Positions 1 to 6,868 of a stretch of 7,348 nt of DNA are shown piece by piece (within the stretch, counting starts at the first letter, position 1; the number at the start of each line of letters is the position of its first letter). Source of the DNA: an uncultured Methylobacter sp. (GTDB lineage: Bacteria; Pseudomonadota; Gammaproteobacteria; Methylococcales; Methylomonadaceae). Under the pieces are notes generated by a model. It was not told the DNA's origin. It did not search any database and saw only the letters and a list, made by a program, of their open reading frames with translations. The DNA is taken from positions 1 through 7,348 of the forward strand of contig CAIKYI010000235.1 of NCBI GenBank assembly GCA_903831545.1. Reading direction: 5' to 3'. The position numbers were made by a program, and so were the translations under genes.

Positions 1-39
1 ATGTATTTTGGCCAAAAACTAGCAATTTTCAAAATTTAA
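1..39 (+). other. possible 3' tail of an upstream gene (edge fragment)
   Basis: Frame 1 is open from the left edge to a TAA at 37-39 and reads MYFGQKLAIFKI. It could be the last residues of a gene that begins outside the window, or just a short chance frame. RDD genes in related bacteria can sit downstream of membrane-protein genes such as lptG, but nothing in 12 residues allows an identification. The ATG at position 1 is probably coincidental. Confidence 0.2.
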
Positions 40-87
40 TTGGTCGAAGCAGCAAATAATATACTTAAAGAACCAGGACATGGACTT

Positions 88-501
88 ATGCCCAAGCCTG
101 GTTTTTTTCGTCGCCTAGCTGTCATTCTTTATGATTTTCTGCTGTTAGTCGCGGTTTTATTTTTCGCGACCGCAATTGCGCTTCCCTTTAATTCAGGTGA
201 GGCGTTCACCGGTCAGCATTTTTTTTTCCCCGCGTATTTACTGCTGGTCAGCTATTTCTTTTATGGCTGGTTTTGGACTCATGGAGGACAAACTCTGGGT
301 TTGCGTGCATGGAAGATTAGCGTTCGCTCGCTGGATACAAAACCCGTCAGCTGGAAACAGGCATCCATCCGTTTTATGGTCGCCCTGCTTTCTTGGGCAA
401 CTTGCGGACTTGGCTTTATATGGATAATTTTTGATAAAAATCAGTATAGTTGGCACGATCACGCATCCAAAACAGCGTTGTTTTTTGACGGCAAGAAATA
501 A
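88..501 (+). CDS. RDD-family inner-membrane protein
   Basis: A small integral membrane protein of the RDD family, whose molecular function is mostly unknown (some members are linked to ion or solute transport). With the ATG at 88 it has 137 residues and three likely membrane segments, at about 11-33, 47-64 and 95-117. Family features are visible: an Arg before helix 1 and an Asp inside it (RRLAVILYD, R8/R9 and D16), the conserved loop GGQTLGLRAWKISVRS after helix 2, and a C-terminal D-x3-YSWHDHASKT segment matching the usual SWHDxxSxT end. The start at 88 is preferred because AGGA at 75-78 lies 9 nt upstream. A TTG at 40 would add 16 polar residues but has no ribosome binding site. It lies 45 nt before the HDOD gene on the same strand, with no terminator between them, so cotranscription is likely. 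The family call is firm; the function is not known. Confidence 0.88.
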   Translation: MPKPGFFRRLAVILYDFLLLVAVLFFATAIALPFNSGEAFTGQHFFFPAYLLLVSYFFYGWFWTHGGQTLGLRAWKISVRSLDTKPVSWKQASIRFMVALLSWATCGLGFIWIIFDKNQYSWHDHASKTALFFDGKK

Positions 502-546
502 TCAACTATTGCAAAACTCTTCCAAACAATAACATGTGATGCCATC

Positions 547-1902
547 ATGAATTGGTTTACCAAGCTTTTCTCCAAAGAACAGAACAAGACTCCACCGAAA
601 ATTAAACCAACCATCACTGCTGACCTATCAAATTATCTGCCTGCCTGCTCTGAACCTTCCGACACCAACACCAATAAACTCTCCCTTAAAACACTAAAAA
701 AACTGGCGCCACTTCGAGACATGGACGATGCCTATGTTGAGCAACTGGCTCATACCAGACTAAGCTATGCTTCAGGAGCAGTGATTTTCAGACGGAGCCA
801 AAAAACCAATTCGGTTTATTACCTTCTGAAAGGGAGCGTTGAACTTCAGCCAGATAGCGATAACAACTACCTCTTATCAGATGAATCATCACTAGCCAAA
901 CTGCCACTTAATAGCGGTAAAGTTTGTGGCGCAACGGCCTGCGCTTCAACAGACGTCACTATTCTGGCTATTTCCGGCGATTTTATCGGACGTTGGACAA
1001 GCAAAAGCCGCCAACAGCCGACTTCCGTTGAACTCATTGACATTGAATTACCAGAGCAAATTGCCGGCAATGATTTTTTTACCAGCTTTTCAGAGGCTTA
1101 TCGAAAAAACCAACTAAGCCTGCCCTCCTTGCCCCATGTCGCCCTAAAACTAAAAGAAGCACTGGAAAAAGATTTGGGCATCACTGAGGCAGTCAAAATT
1201 ATCGAGATAGATGTCGCTATCGCCGCCAAACTGATTCAGCTTGCCAACAGTCCGCTCTACTCGCCCATTTCACCGATTACCAACTGCCATGCCGCGGTTA
1301 CCCGCCTGGGCTTGGATCAAACCCGAAAACTGGTCATGGGTCTCAGTCTGAAACAATTGTTTCATTGCCAAAATCCACAACTGATGGAAAAAATGCAAGC
1401 CTTGTGGAAAGATAGCCTCTATATATCCAGCTTAAGTTTTGTACTTGCCCAGGAAAGTGGCACAATCAATCCGGAAGATGCTTTGTTAGCCGGTTTGATT
1501 GCTGACATAGGTGCCATACCGATATTGCATTTTGCCGAACAGCATCCAACGCAATACCCAAGTCTCTCGGTATTGGACTCGGCTATCCCTTTTTTAAGTC
1601 CTTCAGTTGGCTCCTTGGTACTTCATACTTTAGGCTTTACTCCTGAATTAGCCGGCATCCCCAAATATGCTGAAGACTGGTTCTACGAAAGTGATAGTGA
1701 TAGCTTAAATCTGGTCGATATAGTTATACTCGCCAAATTGCACAGTTATTTTGGCACCCACAGGGCCAAGGAAATACCCTACATGAACTCCATACCCGCT
1801 TACACCAAACTTAAAAACAACAAACTAACCCCTGACTTTTCTTTGGACATACTACACAAAGCAAATCAACGCATCACTGCCGCCATGAATTTTCTTTCCT
1901 GA
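547..1902 (+). CDS. HDOD-domain protein with N-terminal cyclic-nucleotide-binding-like domain
   Basis: A cytoplasmic regulatory protein of 451 residues. Residues about 50-145 resemble a cNMP-binding (CAP_ED) beta-roll: SYASGAVIFRR followed by NSVYYLLKGSVELQ is the usual G-x-x-I-F then YYLLxGxVxL pattern. The phosphate-binding cassette region (GKVCGATACASTDVTIL, about 124-140) lacks the Gly-Glu and Arg expected of a cyclic-nucleotide binder, so it may be a structural or differently liganded domain. Residues about 190-390 are an HDOD domain, with LPSLPHVALKLKEAL, the stretch IAAKLIQLANSPLYS and the helix AVTRLGLDQTRKLVMG. The HD signature reads LIADIGAIP (317-325), so the metal-binding His is Ala and phosphohydrolase activity is unlikely. 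HDOD proteins generally act as signalling scaffolds in motility, stress or second-messenger pathways. The ATG at 547 is the only reasonable start, but no Shine-Dalgarno is evident. It sits 8 nt before prlC in an apparent operon. The target process is unknown. Confidence 0.9.
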   Translation: MNWFTKLFSKEQNKTPPKIKPTITADLSNYLPACSEPSDTNTNKLSLKTLKKLAPLRDMDDAYVEQLAHTRLSYASGAVIFRRSQKTNSVYYLLKGSVELQPDSDNNYLLSDESSLAKLPLNSGKVCGATACASTDVTILAISGDFIGRWTSKSRQQPTSVELIDIELPEQIAGNDFFTSFSEAYRKNQLSLPSLPHVALKLKEALEKDLGITEAVKIIEIDVAIAAKLIQLANSPLYSPISPITNCHAAVTRLGLDQTRKLVMGLSLKQLFHCQNPQLMEKMQALWKDSLYISSLSFVLAQESGTINPEDALLAGLIADIGAIPILHFAEQHPTQYPSLSVLDSAIPFLSPSVGSLVLHTLGFTPELAGIPKYAEDWFYESDSDSLNLVDIVILAKLHSYFGTHRAKEIPYMNSIPAYTKLKNNKLTPDFSLDILHKANQRITAAMNFLS

Positions 1903-1910
1903 TACCACTT

Positions 1911-3950
1911 ATGAACTCACCTTTATTTACCAACACCGCATTACCTATATTTTCCCAAATAAAGCCGGAACACATTGTCCCGGCAATTAGCCAATTATTG
2001 GATGATGCCTGCACGTCAGTCGAAGAACATCTTGCCGCCACACAAAATTACACCTGGAAAAACCTGGTTGAGCCCTTGGAAGATATTGACGATAAGCTTA
2101 ATAAAACCTGGTCTCCAATCAGCCACATGAATTCCGTGGTCAACAGCGATGAACTACGGGACGCTTACAATGCCTGCCTGCCCAAGCTCAGCGCCTACTC
2201 CACTGAAATGGGGCAAAATGAAAACCTGTTTAAGGCTTATCGCTTCATCGCCGACAATGAAGAATTTGCGACCCTGGACATTGCCCAACAAAAAATCATT
2301 CACAACAGCTTAAGAGACTTCAAATTATCGGGTATCGACCTCGATAATGAAAAAAAACAGCGGTATAAAGACATCAGCCAGCAATTATCCAGCCTTGCCA
2401 GTAACTATGAAGAAAATCTGCTGGACGCTACCAATGCATGGAACAAGCTCCTCAGGGACGAAGAGGATCTGGCGGGGTTACCTGAGTCGGCAATGGCTCA
2501 GGCCAAACAGGCTGCCGAAAGTCAAAATGAAAATGGCTGGATGATCACGCTACAATTTCCTTCTTATATTTCGGTCATGACGTACGCAGATAACCGGGAG
2601 TTGCGTCGTGAGCACTATGAAGCATACTCAACTCGCGCCTCCGAATTAGGCCCGCATGCCGGAAAGTGGGACAACAGTGAAATTATGGAAAATATCCTGG
2701 CCTTACGCCATGAAAAATCGCGCGTGCTGGGCTTTGAAAATTATGCCGAACTGTCCCTGGCTACCAAAATGGCCGACAAACCGGATGACGTTACTGATTT
2801 TCTGGAGGATCTAGCGGATAAATCCTGGCGAAATGCGCGCAAGGATCTTGCAGAATTACGTGAATTTGCTCAGCAATTCTTCGGCATTGAAGACCTGCAA
2901 GCCTGGGATATGACTTATATTTCCGAGAAAATGCGCCAGCATTTTTATCAATTGTCTCAAGAAGAAGTTAAAGCCTATTTCCCGATTACTCGCGTTCTGC
3001 CTGGGCTTTTTGCAATCGTAGAAAAACTGTACGGCCTGAAAATAAGTGAAATTTCTGACTTCGACAGCTGGCATCCCGATGTACGTCTTTTCCAGATCCA
3101 CGACAAATCAAGTCAGTTGCGCGGCAAGTTTTACCTGGATCTTTATGCACGGGCAAAAAAACGCGGCGGCGCCTGGATGGATGATTGCGTGGGGCGTAAA
3201 AAATCAGGCCATACCATTCAAACTCCGGTTGCCTATCTGACTTGCAACTTTACCCCGGCAACGGCAAATGAACCAGCCTTACTGACCCATGACGATGTTA
3301 CCACCCTGTTCCATGAGTTTGGGCACGGCCTGCACCACATGCTCACCCAAGTTGATTATCTGGGTGTTTCCGGCATTAACGGTGTTGAGTGGGATGCCGT
3401 TGAACTGCCCAGTCAATTCATGGAAAACTGGTGTTGGGAACAAGAAGCCCTGACGCTGATTTCAGGTCATTATCAAACCCACGAACCCTTACCGGAAAGT
3501 CTGTTTAATAAAATGCTGGCCGCTAAAAACTTTCAGGCCGGCATGATTATGGTCAGACAACTGGAATTTAGTTTATTCGACTTTAGAATTCACCGGGATT
3601 ACACCCCGGAAAAAGGCGGGCGAATTTATGAAATTCTGGGGCAAGTCAGAGATCAGGTAGCCGTCGTTCAACCACCAAAATTTAACCGCTTTGCCCATAG
3701 TTTTTCACATATTTTTGCAGGAGGCTATGCAGCCGGTTATTACAGCTACAAATGGGCTGAAGTGTTATCCAGCGACGCTTTTTCGCTATTTGAAGAAAAA
3801 GGCATATTTGACCAGGACACCGGCAACGCTTTTTTAACCAATATCCTTGAACAAGGTGGCAGTCAAAATGCGATGGAGCTGTTTATCAAATTCCGGGGAC
3901 GCAAGCCCACTATTGATGCCTTACTTAGACATAACGGCATCGCAGCATGA
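1911..3950 (+). CDS. prlC: oligopeptidase A (zinc M3 metallopeptidase)
   Basis: A cytoplasmic zinc endopeptidase (also called OpdA) that degrades short peptides, including cleaved signal peptides, downstream of larger proteases. The 679-residue product matches the usual length of about 680. The catalytic motif HEFGH is at residues 468-472 (H468 and H472 zinc ligands, E469 catalytic base). The third ligand is E498 in [13 protein letters not shown]. The substrate-binding tail [20 protein letters not shown], typical of M3 peptidases, is intact near the C-terminus. The N-terminus ([20 protein letters not shown]) aligns by eye with E. coli PrlC, which supports the ATG at 1911. No clear ribosome binding site precedes it. 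The HDOD stop is only 8 nt upstream, so translation may depend on reinitiation. Its last codons overlap ubiD. No truncation or missing key residue is seen. Confidence 0.97.
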   Translation: MNSPLFTNTALPIFSQIKPEHIVPAISQLLDDACTSVEEHLAATQNYTWKNLVEPLEDIDDKLNKTWSPISHMNSVVNSDELRDAYNACLPKLSAYSTEMGQNENLFKAYRFIADNEEFATLDIAQQKIIHNSLRDFKLSGIDLDNEKKQRYKDISQQLSSLASNYEENLLDATNAWNKLLRDEEDLAGLPESAMAQAKQAAESQNENGWMITLQFPSYISVMTYADNRELRREHYEAYSTRASELGPHAGKWDNSEIMENILALRHEKSRVLGFENYAELSLATKMADKPDDVTDFLEDLADKSWRNARKDLAELREFAQQFFGIEDLQAWDMTYISEKMRQHFYQLSQEEVKAYFPITRVLPGLFAIVEKLYGLKISEISDFDSWHPDVRLFQIHDKSSQLRGKFYLDLYARAKKRGGAWMDDCVGRKKSGHTIQTPVAYLTCNFTPATANEPALLTHDDVTTLFHEFGHGLHHMLTQVDYLGVSGINGVEWDAVELPSQFMENWCWEQEALTLISGHYQTHEPLPESLFNKMLAAKNFQAGMIMVRQLEFSLFDFRIHRDYTPEKGGRIYEILGQVRDQVAVVQPPKFNRFAHSFSHIFAGGYAAGYYSYKWAEVLSSDAFSLFEEKGIFDQDTGNAFLTNILEQGGSQNAMELFIKFRGRKPTIDALLRHNGIAA

Positions 3951-5407
3951 TCTACAAAGACCTGCGCGACTTTATTAAACAGCTCGAATTACAAGGGGAG
4001 CTAAAGCGCATTACCGTTGAGGTCGATCCTTATCTGGAAATGACCGAAATTTGTGACCGCACCTTAAAGCAGGGTGGACCGGCATTGCTGTTTGAAAATC
4101 CCAAAGGCGCAAATATTCCGGTGCTAGCCAATCTTTTTGGAACGCCGCGCCGGGTCGCGATGGGCATGGGCGCCGAATCCGTGAGCGAATTACGCGGCAT
4201 TGGCCAATTGCTGGCTTATTTAAAAGAACCTGAGCCACCCAAAGGCCTGAAAGATGCGTGGGAAAAGTTTCCGGTGTTCAAACAAGTGTTAAATATGGCA
4301 CCAAAACTGGTTTCATCTCCGCCTTGTCAGGAACTGGTTCGGGTTGGTGATGAAATTGATTTAAGCGTTTATCCCATTCAAACCTGCTGGCCAGAAGACG
4401 CCGGCCCTTTAATTACCTGGCCTTTGGTAATTACCAAGGGCCCCAATAAAAGCCGGCAAAATTTGGGCATTTATCGAATGCAAGTCATTGCCAAAAATAA
4501 AGTCATCATGCGCTGGCTGGCGCATCGTGGCGGCGCATTGGATTTTAAGGAATTCCAAAAAGCCCATCCAGGTCAGCCCTTCCCTGTTTCTGTAGCCTTG
4601 GGCGCCGACCCTGCAACTATACTGGCGGCCGTTACGCCAGTACCGGACTCACTGTCCGAGTATGCGTTTGCCGGTTTATTGCGCGGCAGCAAAACGGAAG
4701 TTGCCAAATCCTTGCTTAATGATCTGCAAGTACCGGCTAACGCTGAAATTGTCCTGGAAGGCTTTATCTATCCCGATGAGTTCGCTCCGGAAGGCCCTTA
4801 TGGCGATCACACCGGCTATTACAATGAAGTCGCCGACTTTCCGGTGTTCACTATCGAAACCATCACCCAACGACAGGCACCTATCTATCACAGCACCTAC
4901 ACCGGCAGACCACCCGACGAACCCGCTATCCTGGGCGTTGCGTTAAATGAGGTATTCATTCCTATTTTGCAAAAACAATTTCCGGAAATTGTCGATTTTT
5001 ATCTGCCGCCGGAAGGTTGCTCATACCGCATGGCCGTTATCAGTATGACCAAACAATATCCCGGTCATGCCAAACGCGTAATGCTGGGCACCTGGTCATT
5101 TCTTCGGCAATTCATGTACACCAAGTTTGTGATCGTCGTCGATGAAGATGTCGATGTCCGCAACTGGCAGGATGTTATCTGGGCCATGACCACACGTATG
5201 GATCCAGCCAGAGATTTGACCATACTGGAAAACACACCGATAGATTACCTTGATTTTGCTTCGCCAGTGTCAGGTTTGGGTTCTAAAGTAGGCTTTGATG
5301 CCACCAATAAATGGCCGGGGGAAACCAATCGGGAATGGGGCAGAACTATCGTTATGTCGCCCGAAGTGGTCAAAAAGGTAGACGAGATGTGGGACTCATT
5401 GTTTTAA
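3947..5407 (+). CDS. ubiD: 4-hydroxy-3-polyprenylbenzoate decarboxylase UbiD
   Basis: The prenylated-FMN-dependent decarboxylase that converts 3-polyprenyl-4-hydroxybenzoate to 2-polyprenylphenol in ubiquinone synthesis. The cofactor is made by UbiX, which is not in this window. At 486 residues it is slightly shorter than E. coli UbiD (about 497), mainly at the ends. Visible landmarks in E. coli-like register are N172 in QNLGIYR and E238 in [12 protein letters not shown] (metal/cofactor site), the loop [13 protein letters not shown] (188-200), and [15 protein letters not shown] with D287 at the proton-donor position. The conserved segments [20 protein letters not shown] and the C-terminal block [20 protein letters not shown] are intact. 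The start ATG overlaps the prlC stop (ATGA, 3947-3950) and has no strong ribosome binding site, so translational coupling to prlC is likely. A hairpin terminator follows 17 nt after the stop, making ubiD the last gene of the operon. Confidence 0.98.
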   Translation: MIYKDLRDFIKQLELQGELKRITVEVDPYLEMTEICDRTLKQGGPALLFENPKGANIPVLANLFGTPRRVAMGMGAESVSELRGIGQLLAYLKEPEPPKGLKDAWEKFPVFKQVLNMAPKLVSSPPCQELVRVGDEIDLSVYPIQTCWPEDAGPLITWPLVITKGPNKSRQNLGIYRMQVIAKNKVIMRWLAHRGGALDFKEFQKAHPGQPFPVSVALGADPATILAAVTPVPDSLSEYAFAGLLRGSKTEVAKSLLNDLQVPANAEIVLEGFIYPDEFAPEGPYGDHTGYYNEVADFPVFTIETITQRQAPIYHSTYTGRPPDEPAILGVALNEVFIPILQKQFPEIVDFYLPPEGCSYRMAVISMTKQYPGHAKRVMLGTWSFLRQFMYTKFVIVVDEDVDVRNWQDVIWAMTTRMDPARDLTILENTPIDYLDFASPVSGLGSKVGFDATNKWPGETNREWGRTIVMSPEVVKKVDEMWDSLF

Positions 5408-5424
5408 AAAGACTTCCAAAATAC

Positions 5425-5465
5425 CGGGACAACGAGTAAGACTTGCGCTTACTCTGTCCCGTTTT
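5425..5465 (+). terminator. rho-independent terminator after ubiD
   Basis: The stem arm CGGGACA (5425-5431), a two-base AC bulge and GAGTAAG (5434-5440) pair with CTTACTC (5448-5454) and TGTCCCG (5455-5461) across a 7-nt loop. TTTT follows at 5462-5465. The 14 paired bases ending in a T-run are a textbook intrinsic terminator for the rightward operon. Outer complementary blocks, CCAAAA (5416-5421) with TTTTGG (5462-5467) and AAAGAC (5408-5413) with GTCTTT (5467-5472), can lengthen the structure. It may also block leftward transcripts of the convergent PEP-CTERM gene, although the T-run on that strand is poorer. Confidence 0.9.
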
Positions 5466-5495
5466 GGTCTTTCCTAAAACGCTAAAACTAAGTTT

Positions 5496-6272
5496 TTATC
5501 CGGCTTGTTGTTTACGTCTCAAACCTGCCATCCCCGCAAGGACTGAGCCAAACAACCATACTGCCCCAGGAACTGGAACAGCTGTAACTTGCGACACCAG
5601 ACCTGTAAAAGTAACAGCGGCACCTTTAGTTAAGGTAAAAGTCAGTAACGCTACCATATTCTCACAAGCTACCGCGCAATCTAATGAACCGGTTGCACTA
5701 ATGAGAGAAGACGTTGTTGTTCCGCTAACAGATTGAAACAACGTTCCAATATCAACATTTTTGGAAATAGAGTCGCCATTGCTATATAAATCGTAGGATT
5801 GCAACATTAATCCGGAGCCAAGTGGTTTCACTGTTGCACTACCTCCGACAGGGGCCGTTAGACTTATAGTCATTTCAGCATGGGAAATGATAAGCCCGGT
5901 CAAATTAGGTAATAATGGTGTTTCAAAACTGACCGCATAAGATTTTGTAACGTCACTGTTATTAATCGCAGTAAAATTAAAATTCAATTCCGGATCGGCA
6001 TCATAAGCGGCATTATTTATGGAAAAACCGGCGTTATCAGGCGTGATATATTGTTGCTTACCAATAGCTTTGTTTAATGTCATAACGGGCGTTGCTGTTA
6101 AAGCAAGCCAATTTAAATCTCCAAAATTGAATTTTTCACCACTAAAATTACCCAATTCATCACCAATATGAACAGAAATAATCGGGGTACTAATTGAACT
6201 GGCCTGAACTGAGCCCGCTATGGCTATAAGTCCAACAGCTATCATTGCCAGGCATAAAGGTTTAATTTTCAT
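5496..6272 (-). CDS. PEP-CTERM sorting domain-containing exported protein
   Basis: A secreted or cell-surface protein of 258 residues with no recognised catalytic domain. The N-terminus MKIKPLCLAMIAVGLIAIAG with VQA at about 22-24 is a Sec signal peptide. The C-terminus is a PEP-CTERM tripartite tail: VPVP (232-235), a hydrophobic helix from about 236 to 251 (GAVWLFGSVLAGMAGL) and the basic end RRKQQAG. Exosortase systems recognise such tails, cut them and deliver the protein to the envelope or exopolysaccharide layer. The mature part is rich in Ser, Thr, Asn and Gly, which suggests a beta-rich fold, and has a Cys pair, C199 and C203, in LDCAVACEN that could form a disulfide. The ATG at 6272 is chosen because it begins exactly at the signal peptide. 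A TTG at 6284 would add four residues (MVNH) and has no better ribosome site. The gene is convergent to ubiD and alone on its strand. No exosortase, glycosyltransferase or other EPS gene is visible nearby. Confidence 0.88.
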   Translation of the reverse strand: MKIKPLCLAMIAVGLIAIAGSVQASSISTPIISVHIGDELGNFSGEKFNFGDLNWLALTATPVMTLNKAIGKQQYITPDNAGFSINNAAYDADPELNFNFTAINNSDVTKSYAVSFETPLLPNLTGLIISHAEMTISLTAPVGGSATVKPLGSGLMLQSYDLYSNGDSISKNVDIGTLFQSVSGTTTSSLISATGSLDCAVACENMVALLTFTLTKGAAVTFTGLVSQVTAVPVPGAVWLFGSVLAGMAGLRRKQQAG

Positions 6273-6290
6273 ATGATTTACCAATTTTTG

Positions 6291-6300
6291 TTAACGTTAA
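6291..6300. promoter_or_regulatory. 10-bp palindrome upstream of the PEP-CTERM gene (candidate operator)
   Basis: TTAACGTTAA is a perfect palindrome whose near edge is 18 nt upstream of the ATG at 6272 (minus strand). Its position in the expected leader or promoter zone makes an operator plausible. A single 10-bp AT-rich palindrome can also occur by chance, and no regulator can be named. Confidence 0.3.
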
Positions 6301-6434
6301 TCTGAAAACTACAGTTGACTCACGAAAAGTACGAAATAAATCAAGATATTCTATCGATTTATCTATCCACCTTTAGGCGATGGGCTACAGCTTTCTACCT
6401 ATTTGAAAAATATCATTTTGTTTGTGATCAAAAT

Positions 6435-6464
6435 ATTTTCCCGCGGTTAATCCGCGACGAAAAT
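6435..6464. terminator. GC-cored hairpin, possible terminator or structured leader element
   Basis: ATTTTC (6435-6440) and CGCGG (6442-6446) pair with CCGCG (6452-6456) and GAAAAT (6459-6464) around a TTAAT loop, with a 1-by-2 internal mismatch. On the plus strand TTTCTT follows the stem. On the minus strand the downstream side reads ATTTTG. It could stop transcription from either direction, or form a structure in the 5' leader of the PEP-CTERM mRNA if that promoter lies to its right. No gene whose 3' end it would serve is recognised. Confidence 0.45.
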
Positions 6465-6513
6465 TTTCTTAATCATTCAAATCTAAATCCCACAACAATT
6501 TGGCCTGATCATT

Positions 6514-6519
6514 ATTATA
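6514..6519 (-). promoter_or_regulatory. TATAAT hexamer, candidate -10 for the PEP-CTERM gene
   Basis: The minus strand reads a perfect TATAAT here, about 240 nt upstream of the PEP-CTERM start. No good -35 is found at 16-18 nt spacing, so if real it would probably need an activator; the TTACA cluster just upstream is a candidate site for one. In an AT-rich region a chance match is quite possible. Confidence 0.25.
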
Positions 6520-6586
6520 TGTCATACACATTACATTTTCGTTACAGTTTGACGTCATGTATTACATTTGTATGCCAGTATTTACA
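6519..6586. repeat. cluster of TTACA boxes and nested palindromes
   Basis: TTACA occurs at 6531, 6542, 6562 and 6582, spaced 11, 20 and 20 nt, which is close to whole helical turns. Two longer imperfect direct copies are GTCAT-ACAC-ATTACATTT (6521-6538) and GTCAT-GT-ATTACATTT (6554-6569). Two palindromes overlap the second copy: TGACGTCA (6550-6557) and ATGTATTACAT (6557-6567). This dense arrangement in a non-coding stretch between divergent genes suggests a binding array for a transcription factor. The factor is unknown. Confidence 0.35.
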
Positions 6587-6699
6587 ACAAAAACTGATTC
6601 TCCTGACACCTCAACGCGCAGCTGGAACAAAAAACCATCACCGGACTTTTTCTCTGGGCAACACATCTACGGCTGACTCTATACGTTTGATAAAGGTAT

Positions 6700-6708
6700 T
6701 GCTATACT
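6700..6708 (+). promoter_or_regulatory. extended -10 candidate promoter for the GAF-domain gene
   Basis: TGCTATACT fits the extended -10 form TGnTATAnT. No good -35 is present at the normal distance, which extended -10 promoters can tolerate. Transcription would start near 6715 and leave a leader of about 150 nt before the TTG at 6869. No strong alternative was found closer to the gene. Confidence 0.3.
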
Positions 6709-6856
6709 GACCTTAAATGTACAAATCTAATGTCAGAAATTAAAACACGCTCGCTACCCGTCATTATTAAAATCAGGATCTTCAGCTATACCCCGACAAG
6801 ACATAACTTGTTGCAATATATCTGAAATTTATCTCCGCCCACTGGAGCTAATGAAC

Positions 6857-6861
6857 GAGGA
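6857..6861 (+). promoter_or_regulatory. ribosome binding site deciding the TTG start at 6869
   Basis: GAGGA lies 7 nt upstream of TTG at 6869, an ideal Shine-Dalgarno distance. An in-frame TAA (6866-6868) directly before the TTG rules out any earlier start in this frame. The next ATG in frame, at 6944, has no such site and would remove conserved-looking N-terminal residues. Confidence 0.65.
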
Positions 6862-6868
6862 TCTTTAA

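Larger units (their letters stand above)
6273..6868. other. long intergenic region between divergent genes, no convincing gene
   Basis: About 600 nt separate the leftward PEP-CTERM gene from the rightward GAF-domain gene. It looks more AT-rich than the operon to the left. Open frames here are short, lack ribosome sites and resemble no family I recognise. The stretch holds a palindrome (6291-6300), a GC-cored hairpin (6435-6464), a cluster of TTACA boxes and nested palindromes (6519-6586), a TATAAT-like hexamer on the minus strand (6514-6519) and an extended -10 on the plus strand (6700-6708). It most likely carries both promoters and their control sites; a small RNA is possible but not shown. 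Confidence 0.6.

Noticed and set aside
40..87. N-terminal extension of the RDD protein from TTG at 40
   Set aside because: There is no ribosome binding site before the TTG, and the ATG at 88 has AGGA at a good distance and starts right before the conserved first helix. The longer form is not excluded.
5443..5736. 97-codon frame on the + strand
   Set aside because: It lies antisense over the terminator and the 3' end of the PEP-CTERM gene, whose signal peptide and sorting tail show the minus strand is the coding one.
6315..6710. 131-codon open frame on the + strand starting with TTG
   Set aside because: There is no ribosome binding site, the residue mix is rich in His, Tyr, Phe and Cys with no recognisable domain, and the frame runs straight through the hairpin, the TTACA cluster and the extended -10. 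It reads like translated non-coding DNA.
6730..6825. 31-residue frame beginning MSEIKTRSLP on the + strand
   Set aside because: No Shine-Dalgarno precedes the ATG, and there is no family resemblance or sign of coding bias; a chance frame of this size is expected.
6273..6868. Sigma-54 promoter or known riboswitch (such as GEMM c-di-GMP) controlling the PEP-CTERM or GAF gene
   Set aside because: I looked by eye for the GG-N10-GC pattern of -24/-12 elements on both sides and for conserved riboswitch blocks, and found no acceptable match.
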